From contig DNPJ01000010.1 of the NCBI GenBank assembly GCA_003501485.1, positions 1-6,460 of the forward strand: 6,460 nt of DNA, in the 5' to 3' direction. A model generated the notes under the pieces. It saw only the letters and a program-made list of their open reading frames with translations. It was not told where the DNA came from and searched no databases. The number at the start of each line of letters is the position of its first letter. Position 1 is the first letter of the stretch. This document shows, in pieces, positions 1-5,077 of the stretch. The stretch is from Bacillota bacterium. GTDB taxonomy: Bacteria; Bacillota_I; Bacilli_A; RFN20; CAG-826. The position numbers and the translations under genes are program-made.

Positions 1-250
1 GCCTGCCGCCGAGCCGCTACGGTATGATAAGTGACAAAGACGGTATTGTGGCCAGAGGTCGTACCTCTCGTGCTCTCCGGGGGCATTGCGCTGCCCCTCT
101 AGAACAACCTGCAACGTTGCAAGTCCTCCAAAATGCCCGCTTTTCGCGGCCATTGAAAAGTGCCCGGACTTTCCACAAAATTGACGCAGTTTGTTCTTTC
201 TCCCTTCGTGAAATCCATAATCAAATCAGCCGGGGCATCGGCTAATTTGA
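1..250. other. GC-richer left flank with short hairpins; possible dispersed repeat, probably non-coding
   Basis: This stretch is much richer in G+C than everything after it. It contains small inverted repeats: AGAGGT/ACCTCT with a 3-nt loop (54-68), GGGGCA/TGCCCC with a 6-nt loop (80-97), the palindrome TGCAACGTTGCA (110-121), and AGCCG/CGGCT (228-243). A 73-codon plus-strand reading frame (24-245) crosses the whole region. It has no convincing ribosome binding site, matches no family I know, and is rich in Arg, Ser and Ala as expected from chance translation of GC-richer DNA. The wording resembles short 'hypothetical proteins' I associate with repeated intergenic sequence in Treponema, but that is memory and not tested. 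I therefore call it flanking, possibly repeated, non-coding DNA. Composition shifts sharply near 245-280, which suggests an old insertion boundary. Confidence 0.4.
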
Positions 251-252
251 AA

Positions 253-260
253 AAGGAGGG
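253..260 (+). promoter_or_regulatory. Strong ribosome binding site leading to a truncated ORF
   Basis: AAGGAGGG lies about 10 bases before the ATG at 271. It is one of the two strongest Shine-Dalgarno sequences in the window, yet the frame it serves ends after 18 codons. It probably belonged to a gene whose body has been lost or displaced. Confidence 0.5.
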
Positions 261-270
261 ATTTCAATTC

Positions 271-327
271 ATGAAAAAATTCTGTTCACATTTTATGAAT
301 CTAGTTTTGATAAATATGTTCCTTTGA
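271..327 (+). pseudogene. 18-codon stub of a lost or displaced gene
   Basis: The frame opens MKKFCSHFMNLVLINMFL and stops at TGA (325-327). The strong ribosome binding site just upstream suggests a real start, but 18 residues with no recognisable domain is too little to identify. It sits where the GC-richer flank gives way to AT-rich DNA, so it is most simply read as the 5' end of a gene cut off when the AT-rich segment arrived. Its Lys-rich start followed by hydrophobic residues could also be the start of a signal peptide or a very small peptide gene. Both alternatives are weak. Confidence 0.3.
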
Positions 328-364
328 TTGATAGTTCTGCTAAATTTTCTTTCAATAATTTTAC

Positions 365-712
365 TTATTTGTTTTCCAGTTTAACCAAAGTATGAATCAT
401 TACTTCAATTGAATATTGTAAATTTGGTGATAACTTTTCCAAATCTTTGAATAAGTTTTTTTGCTTTTCGAATGATGAGAAATCTAAATCCAGGCTTTTA
501 TTTGAAATATTTAAATTTTCTCCTGTAACTAGATATTCGACTGTTGTATCTAAAGCTTTTGCTAATTTTACAACTATTTCTGCATTAGGAATTACAGCCC
601 GACTGTCAACATAAGTATCTAGAGTTCTCTTACTTATTCCGGCTTATGCTGCCAATTCTTTTATAATATACCCTTTATATTCAATCTGTTCTTTTAAGTT
701 ATCTTTGAACAC
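365..712 (-). pseudogene. XRE-family HTH transcriptional regulator, broken by an in-frame stop
   Basis: Read on the minus strand, this is a 115-codon frame with one internal TAA (644-646, codon 23). It runs from GTG (710-712) to the true stop at 365-367. The N-terminal part reads FKDNLKEQIEYKGYIIKELAA, then the stop, then AGISKRTLDTYV and later KALDTTVEYLVTGE. This is the classic XRE (lambda Cro/CI-type) DNA-binding domain: 'IKELAAxAGIS' is the helix-turn-helix and the stop takes the x position. The C-terminal half (roughly residues 66-115) is a charged helical tail ending SIEVMIHTLVKLENK. A single base change from GAA, CAA or AAA would give TAA, and no other frame damage is visible, so the loss looks recent or could be a sequencing error. 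No usable start codon restores the domain downstream of the stop. The start itself is unclear: GTG (or the ATT before it) has no good ribosome binding site. The gene is divergent from the peptide cluster and next to operator-like repeats, so it was probably the local repressor (inference). Confidence 0.85.
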
Positions 713-722
713 AATAATAAAT

Positions 723-738
723 TACTATTTTTTCGGTA
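723..738. promoter_or_regulatory. Operator-like site 1 (TAC-N9-GGTA)
   Basis: The site reads TACTATTTTTTCGGTA, an imperfect inverted repeat with outer arms TAC and GGTA. It is the first of three sites that share the right half CGGTA and lie between the regulator relic and the first biosynthetic gene. It is immediately upstream of the regulator start, where it could mediate autoregulation. The left arm is weaker than in site 3. Confidence 0.4.
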
Positions 739-747
739 AAAAAAAAC

Positions 748-775
748 TTGTAATATCCCTAAATAACGGTATAAT
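748..775 (+). promoter_or_regulatory. Candidate sigma-70-type promoter for the peptide cluster
   Basis: A -35-like TTGTAA (748-753) is separated by 16 bp from a perfect TATAAT -10 (770-775). Transcription would begin near 782, about 60 bases before the first biosynthetic gene. Operator-like site 2 lies in the spacer and overlaps the -10, and site 3 lies just past the predicted start, as expected for repression by an XRE protein. Confidence 0.6.
756..771. promoter_or_regulatory. Operator-like site 2, overlapping the promoter
   Basis: The site reads TCCCTAAATAACGGTA. It is part of a longer near-direct repeat with site 3: TAATATCCCTAAATAACGGT (751-770) against TAATACCCAAATATCGGTA (781-799). The CGGTA half overlaps the first bases of the -10, so a bound protein would block RNA polymerase. 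Confidence 0.5.
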
Positions 776-783
776 TAATTTAA

Positions 784-799
784 TACCCAAATATCGGTA
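784..799. promoter_or_regulatory. Operator-like site 3, just downstream of the predicted transcription start
   Basis: The site reads TACCCAAATATCGGTA, the most symmetric of the three (TACC and GGTA arms, 8-bp centre). The CGGTA halves of the three sites start at 734, 767 and 795, which are 33 and 28 bp apart and so about three DNA turns. That spacing would place bound dimers on a similar face of the helix. Confidence 0.5.
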
Positions 800-842
800 C
801 TGTAAAAAAAGTGGTTTGAGATGAAAGTTAAGATATTAAAAA

Positions 843-2438
843 ATGAGAGTTGGAGATTCTTTTTTTTTTGTCGAAAGCGGACAGAATTACGTTTTTGACT
901 GCTTTACAAACAAAATTTATGCGTTAAATAACGAATTAACAGAATTACTAGAAAATCAAAGATATCTTTTTATAAAAATTAAATATCCAGACTTTTATAA
1001 TAAAATCTTAAAATATCAGGAAGTAAAACCAAGAAGAACTAATAAAAAAAATGAAAGATGTATTGCTACTATAAATTTTTCAAACAATTGCAATCTTAAT
1101 TGTAAATATTGCTATCGAAATAAAAATGATAAAAACAAGATGGCAAAAGAAGATTTGGAATCCTTAGTTCGTTTTATAAAATATGATTTTATGCCTGAAG
1201 CGGCAGATTATTGTTTTAGTCTTTGTTATACCTCTGAATCTTCTCTGGACCTAGATTATTTACTTTTCTTTGATTCACTAATTGCAAAATACGAAGGATA
1301 TCTTTTTTCAAAAGATAAATTTTCAAATAATCAGATTACGGAAATTTTTAATTGGCTGCCTATTGAAATAAAAGATAAATATAAGATTAAATCCAATTAC
1401 GAGATTCTTCAAACTATAAATCAGATTCTACAGAATGAAAAACTCTGGAAATATTTTGATTATTCAAAAAATTCTTACTTATGTGAATTACTGAATAATA
1501 GTAATGAATTATCTTTATCAAAAACAGTAATTGCTAATCGACAAATAATTGATGATAATTTTAAGCTTTTTAATACAAAAGAGAAAATTAAATATATGTC
1601 CATGTCTTTTATGACAAATGCAACAAATATAACAGATGAGTACATACAATTTTTAAAAAACTCATATGTTCCTAGTATTTTTGTTTCAATTGATGGAAAA
1701 AGGGATAATCACGATTTAAATAGGATTTACAAAAATAGCAAAGGCTCGTTTTCTGATGTTGTAAATGGAATAAAAAAACTTCAAGAAAATGGAATCAAAG
1801 TAAAACTATCTGTTGTTCTTACTCCAGGAAATACAGATGTATATGAAATAGTGAATTATCTTCTATCACTAAATGTAGAACAAATAGGAATAGTAATTTC
1901 TCGTGGTAATAATTTTGAAACAAGCTTCTCAGAAGATTCTATAAATAAAATAATTAAAAGTTTATCAAAAATTTACGAAGTAGTTTTTAATGAAATTAAG
2001 AATGAAAGATATAAATTTTTCCCTGTATTAAAAAAAAATGTATGGTTCACAAAAGTTTTTGATATTTATGCACATAAAATTGTGTCTTCTAGATGTAATT
2101 GGGGAACAGAAATTTTTATAGATTCACAAGGAAATTTTTATCATTGTAATTCCACAATTGGTAATGAAAAAGATTTATTAGGAAACTGGAAAAAATCAAT
2201 TGATGAAAATAAATTATGGCATAACAAAAACGTAAATGATTATGAAAGTTGTAAAAAATGTTGGACCAAATATCTTTGTGGAGGAACTTGCTATGCAGAA
2301 GAACTCAATGAACACCAGAATAATTTGAATATGGAATGTTATTACAGAAAAGAGTTTATGAAATTGGTTATTTTGTTTTATGCAAAACTGAAACGAAATA
2401 ATTTAGTCGAAAAATTTGTTCAGGAATTTTTAAGATAA
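843..2438 (+). CDS. Radical SAM/SPASM peptide maturase with a large insertion
   Basis: This 531-residue enzyme probably modifies the precursor encoded downstream. Residues 1-65 form a short N-terminal segment (FFFVESGQNYVFDCFTNKIY) of the kind that binds leader peptides in this class. The radical SAM cluster motif CNLNCKYC holds C83, C87 and C90. The usual GGEP motif is replaced by YTSESSLD (129-136). TNAT (258-261) and VSIDGKRDNHDLNRIY (281-296) match later barrel strands. C90 to TNAT spans about 168 residues, against about 67 in the second enzyme here, so roughly 100 residues (about 148-247) are inserted. The SPASM domain is complete: C418, G430-x4-C435, C470-x2-C473-x5-C479-x3-C483 and C499, enough for two auxiliary iron-sulfur clusters. 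Start choice is uncertain: no good ribosome binding site precedes 843, and an ATG at 821 is in another frame. A run of ten T (860-869) lies near the start. The crosslink made cannot be told from the sequence. Confidence 0.93.
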   Translation: MRVGDSFFFVESGQNYVFDCFTNKIYALNNELTELLENQRYLFIKIKYPDFYNKILKYQEVKPRRTNKKNERCIATINFSNNCNLNCKYCYRNKNDKNKMAKEDLESLVRFIKYDFMPEAADYCFSLCYTSESSLDLDYLLFFDSLIAKYEGYLFSKDKFSNNQITEIFNWLPIEIKDKYKIKSNYEILQTINQILQNEKLWKYFDYSKNSYLCELLNNSNELSLSKTVIANRQIIDDNFKLFNTKEKIKYMSMSFMTNATNITDEYIQFLKNSYVPSIFVSIDGKRDNHDLNRIYKNSKGSFSDVVNGIKKLQENGIKVKLSVVLTPGNTDVYEIVNYLLSLNVEQIGIVISRGNNFETSFSEDSINKIIKSLSKIYEVVFNEIKNERYKFFPVLKKNVWFTKVFDIYAHKIVSSRCNWGTEIFIDSQGNFYHCNSTIGNEKDLLGNWKKSIDENKLWHNKNVNDYESCKKCWTKYLCGGTCYAEELNEHQNNLNMECYYRKEFMKLVILFYAKLKRNNLVEKFVQEFLR

Positions 2439-2440
2439 AA

Positions 2441-3040
2441 ATGTACGAATTAGAAAGATTACTAGAGCAGGTAAATAAAAAAACAAGATTTTTTGCATTT
2501 GAATCAAATGGAAGAGTTTTTCTTTTTGATGGATTTACATTAGATATATTTTTTTTGCCTGAGACTTTTAGAATACTGGATGGGAAAATTGTTCATAATA
2601 ATATACAAGTTGAGATGCAAGATTGTATTTTTTTACAAGATATTGTCACAAGAAATATTGATAAGAGAATATCTGAAAAAAATGAATATTTATTAAGCAA
2701 TTATAACTTTACTGAATTAATCAATTCAAATTTTTTAAGAAATTGTAAAAATAACGAGATGGTTGAAAATAATAATATAAATAAAGTTATATGGAGCTTT
2801 ATATACAGGATTGTAAACAAAAAAAAGATAATAAAAAAATGTAGTAAGAAATGTCCATGGAATTTTTTATGCAATTTAGAATATTGTAATCAAGCTGAAG
2901 CGAATTTTTTCTTCGAAAAATTATTATCTAATATAACAGACGTTTACATGGAAAAAGGAAAAAATATGGCAATGTTGTTATATAAAGAAATGAATAAAAA
3001 ATTTTGTATGGATGAAAATGGCAGTGCATCCAAAATTTAA
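2441..3040 (+). CDS. Small SPASM-like partner protein lacking the radical SAM core
   Basis: This 199-residue protein starts 2 bases after the first radical SAM gene ends, so translation is probably coupled. Its N-terminus (RFFAFESNGRVFLFDGFTLD, residues 16-35) resembles that of the upstream enzyme (SFFFVESGQNYVFDCFTNKI), sharing FF, ES, FD-x-FT and a following Ile. The C-terminal half has C134-x3-C138-x5-C144-x4-C149, close to the C-x2-C-x5-C-x3-C part of the upstream SPASM domain. C62, C102 and C189 are further cysteines. No CX3CX2C cluster motif or barrel is present, and the length leaves no room for one. It therefore reads as a shortened relative of the upstream enzyme that keeps the leader-binding segment and part of an auxiliary-cluster region. 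Known peptide systems include 'pseudo-rSAM' partners (for example the GG-Bacteroidales type), so a role as scaffold, leader carrier or electron relay is plausible. That role is inference. It could instead be a decaying remnant, but the frame is intact. Confidence 0.85.
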   Translation: MYELERLLEQVNKKTRFFAFESNGRVFLFDGFTLDIFFLPETFRILDGKIVHNNIQVEMQDCIFLQDIVTRNIDKRISEKNEYLLSNYNFTELINSNFLRNCKNNEMVENNNINKVIWSFIYRIVNKKKIIKKCSKKCPWNFLCNLEYCNQAEANFFFEKLLSNITDVYMEKGKNMAMLLYKEMNKKFCMDENGSASKI

Positions 3041-3044
3041 TTTT

Positions 3045-3052
3045 AAAGGAGG
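3045..3052 (+). promoter_or_regulatory. Strong ribosome binding site for the precursor peptide
   Basis: AAAGGAGG is followed 11 bases later by the ATG at 3064. Two nearer ATGs (3054 and 3057) are out of frame and end after a few codons at TAA, so the start at 3064 is preferred. The next in-frame ATG (3073) is too far away. Its strength, unlike the weak sites of the two genes before it, fits high production of a peptide substrate. Confidence 0.75.
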
Positions 3053-3063
3053 CATGATGAAAA

Positions 3064-3297
3064 ATGGAATCAATGATTAATGATTTATTTGGTTTTTCAG
3101 ATATTTGTGAATCTGAAAAAATTAATTTAGATGGTGGTGGTGATTGTTTAGGATGTGTAAGCAATCCTAACGATATTTGTTGGGATGGAGGAAGCGGAGG
3201 AACCGCTCAATCACCTACGGACTGTAGAGGACAATTATTTTGGAATCCACCTGGAAGCAGTAGCACAGGGGGTAGTTCAACTGGTGGTTCTAAATAA
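3064..3297 (+). CDS. RiPP precursor peptide, Cys/Gly/Ser-rich
   Basis: This 77-residue peptide has no recognisable enzyme domain and is flanked by the maturation genes. The leader-like part (about residues 1-25) is acidic and amphipathic: MESMINDLFGFSDICESEK, then INLDGGG. Residues I14, E18, L22 and G24-G25 fall at -12, -8, -4 and -2/-1 if cleavage follows G25, which is the spacing of double-glycine leaders. The core-like part begins GDCLGCVSNPNDICWDGG and continues to C54. Cysteines are at 15, 28, 31, 39 and 54, four of them in the core, with Asp, Asn, Ser and Thr nearby that could accept thioether bonds. W40, F59 and W60 are also possible crosslinking sites. The end is a Gly/Ser/Thr tail (GSSSTGGSSTGGSK) with a short repeated unit. 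I do not recognise the family. Both the cleavage point and the modifications are inference. Confidence 0.85.
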   Translation: MESMINDLFGFSDICESEKINLDGGGDCLGCVSNPNDICWDGGSGGTAQSPTDCRGQLFWNPPGSSSTGGSSTGGSK

Positions 3298-3679
3298 TCA
3301 TAAATAGCAAACTTTCTATGTATTAAACTGCCGAATACATAGAAAGTTCAGCTAAATTAAAGTTTTAATATCTTGATCTAAAAATTTGAATATAATTTTA
3401 AGAAAAAAGTTTTTTTACAAACAAATTATAAAAGAAACTACATCATAAAAGAGGCATAGCAATAAGAAGTCTTTTAATGAATATGGAATCTGCAAAGCAA
3501 TTAGGATAACACAAAGCATGAATCTTGTTGGTATATAATAATGCAAAGATTTTCAAATTCCCGTAATCACAATTACAAGACAAAATCTGAATTATTTGTT
3601 ACTGTGAAAAAAATAGATTATGTTGTTACAAAATTGCTTAATCATAACAGATAAATAATACAAGAAGGATGTTACTAGA
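3298..3679. other. 382-bp gap: hairpin, no convincing gene
   Basis: Apart from the hairpin at 3310-3348, I see no gene I would defend. A 37-codon frame, 3541-3654, starts MQRFSNSRNHNYKTKSELF. It has no ribosome binding site and no similarity I recognise. A 10-codon frame near 3480 (MNMESAKQLG) starts a little like the precursor (MES) but ends at once. TATAAT at 3391-3396 and again at 3534-3539 are -10-like, but neither has a good -35 at normal spacing, so a separate promoter for the downstream genes is possible and unproven. The region may be worn-down coding DNA or a long untranslated leader of the peptidase gene. Confidence 0.45.
3310..3348. terminator. Perfect 15-bp hairpin after the precursor gene (attenuator or RNA-stabilising, weak terminator)
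   Basis: AACTTTCTATGTATT (3310-3324) pairs without mismatch with AATACATAGAAAGTT (3334-3348) around the 9-base loop AAACTGCCG. It begins 12 bases after the precursor stop. No T run follows directly, so it does not look like a classical intrinsic terminator in either direction. Its position fits a partial terminator, or a 3' end that protects the precursor message so that substrate is made in excess over the enzymes. Confidence 0.6.
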
Positions 3680-5077
3680 ATGAAACCTATTACAACTAAA
3701 AAAGAATATTTATCTCAAAAAGAAGCACTGGAAGATTTAGATATTTGTTTTAATTTACTTACTACATCATCAGCATCATTTATTGAACAAGAATCTATAG
3801 CAAAAAAAGAAGAAAAATATTTTTTTATTAAAAATGAAATTTTGAGTAAACAAGAATTTCTTTTGATAGATTTTTTTAATTTAATTTCGAGGTTTAGACT
3901 AGGAATTAAAGATTTACATTCATATTTTTATTTAGAAACAGAAAAAGGATGTTTATATATACCGTTTTACAATAGACAATATGCATATAGCACAACAGAT
4001 CTTTTTGAGAAAAAAGGAAATAAAAGATTTGTCTCTGTTAATTGTAAAAAACAAATTTTTCTTGGTGAAGAATTAAAAGAAAATATAAAAATAGATTCAA
4101 ACAAAGTTTATTTTGGAAAAGTAATACAAAATAATAAAGAATTTTATAGATTAATACAATTTTCTGATGAAAAAAGAAAAGAAATAATTTTTGAGAGAGA
4201 TGAAAACAAATTTCATCTAACCCCCTTCGATTGCTCTGAAAATAGCATTCCTAATCTTAGCCAAATTTATAATAAAAAAAATTTGAATTATTGGATTATA
4301 CCTAGTTTTAGGAATTCTGAAGAGTTTGCAAAAAAATGTTATGAATCTTATGCTGCTGAAACTCAAAAAGATAAAGATTTTTTGATTTTTGATATGCGAT
4401 GGAATTATGGAGGAATCCCCTACAAGCAAGTTGAATTACTGTTTCATTTATTCAAATTAGATTTGGATGTTTTCTATAATTTCTGTGTAGATTCAGAAAA
4501 TGATGAAGATTTATTAGAATCAAGTCAATTAATATCAAAAAACATTGCAAAAGAAAATTATAAAAATTTAATAAACAGCAAAGATTCTTGGAAGAATAAA
4601 GATAGAATGATTAATTTTTGGAAACAAGAATATGAACATTTAAAGGATAATGAATATAAATGGCATATTGATAAAGGAAAGTTTGATTCTCCTTGGTATT
4701 ACAATCAAGATTTTTCTAAAAAAATTAATTTTCGAGGAAAAATTATTTTTTTGGTTAATCATGAAACATCATCTTTTGGAGAACTTTTTTATGATTATAT
4801 AACTAAAATTTTGGGTTATGAAAATATCCTAATGATAGGAACAAATACTTGTGGCATGGTTACTTATAATAATCCATTAAAATTTAGGTTAAAAAATAGT
4901 GGAATAGTTTTAAGTTTATCTACTGGTACAGATTCTGATAGACGACAAACAGCTTTTTATAAGAAATTTATAGAAGGTAGAGGCTTCTTTCCTGAATATT
5001 GGTGTTCAAAAGATGAAGAAATTATTGAAACAATAAATTTTATCACTAAAAAGGAAGATAATAATGAAATTGTATAA
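3680..5077 (+). CDS. S41-family serine peptidase, cytoplasmic, probable precursor-processing protease
   Basis: This 465-residue protein has no signal peptide or membrane segment, so it probably acts in the cytoplasm. The N-terminal KEYLSQKEALEDLDICFNLL is typical of the helical lead-in of S41 peptidases. LGIKDLHSYFY (74-84) matches the 'D-x-H' motif and supplies H80. FLIFDMRWNYGGI (234-246) matches the conserved 'iiDlRgN.GG' strand. IIFLVNHETSSFGELFYDYI (355-374) supplies the nucleophile S365 and E368, and MIGTNTCGMVT (385-395) matches the following 'GxxTxG' loop. GRGFFPEYW (433-441) is the terminal 'G.g.pD' element. The loop Lys of the C-terminal processing (Ser-Lys) subgroup is absent, so a Ser/His/Glu arrangement like that of tricorn-type members is more likely. 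No PDZ domain is seen. AAGAAGGA (3662-3669) precedes the chosen ATG by 10 bases. Between the precursor and a radical SAM enzyme, it most likely trims the leader. Immunity or peptide degradation are alternatives. Confidence 0.88.
   Translation: MKPITTKKEYLSQKEALEDLDICFNLLTTSSASFIEQESIAKKEEKYFFIKNEILSKQEFLLIDFFNLISRFRLGIKDLHSYFYLETEKGCLYIPFYNRQYAYSTTDLFEKKGNKRFVSVNCKKQIFLGEELKENIKIDSNKVYFGKVIQNNKEFYRLIQFSDEKRKEIIFERDENKFHLTPFDCSENSIPNLSQIYNKKNLNYWIIPSFRNSEEFAKKCYESYAAETQKDKDFLIFDMRWNYGGIPYKQVELLFHLFKLDLDVFYNFCVDSENDEDLLESSQLISKNIAKENYKNLINSKDSWKNKDRMINFWKQEYEHLKDNEYKWHIDKGKFDSPWYYNQDFSKKINFRGKIIFLVNHETSSFGELFYDYITKILGYENILMIGTNTCGMVTYNNPLKFRLKNSGIVLSLSTGTDSDRRQTAFYKKFIEGRGFFPEYWCSKDEEIIETINFITKKEDNNEIV

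Noticed and set aside
50..125. Integron attC-like site suggested by stacked hairpins
   Set aside because: I could not find paired RYYYAAC and GTRRRY-type ends in the right order, and the hairpins are short and separate.
24..245. 73-codon plus-strand frame in the GC-richer flank
   Set aside because: It has no ribosome binding site, no family match I can name and a composition typical of chance translation; kept only as part of the flank description.
2928..3164. Minus-strand frame over the end of the partner gene and the start of the precursor
   Set aside because: It is a shadow: the plus strand has a strong ribosome binding site and sensible proteins here, and the minus frame is low-complexity Phe/Tyr/Ser.
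3405..3417. AAAAAAGTTTTTT as a terminator
   Set aside because: It is pure A/T pairing with no GC stem and no loop, so it is probably chance in AT-rich DNA.
4217..4429. Minus-strand frame inside the S41 peptidase gene
   Set aside because: It lies opposite a strongly supported gene and encodes no recognisable domain.
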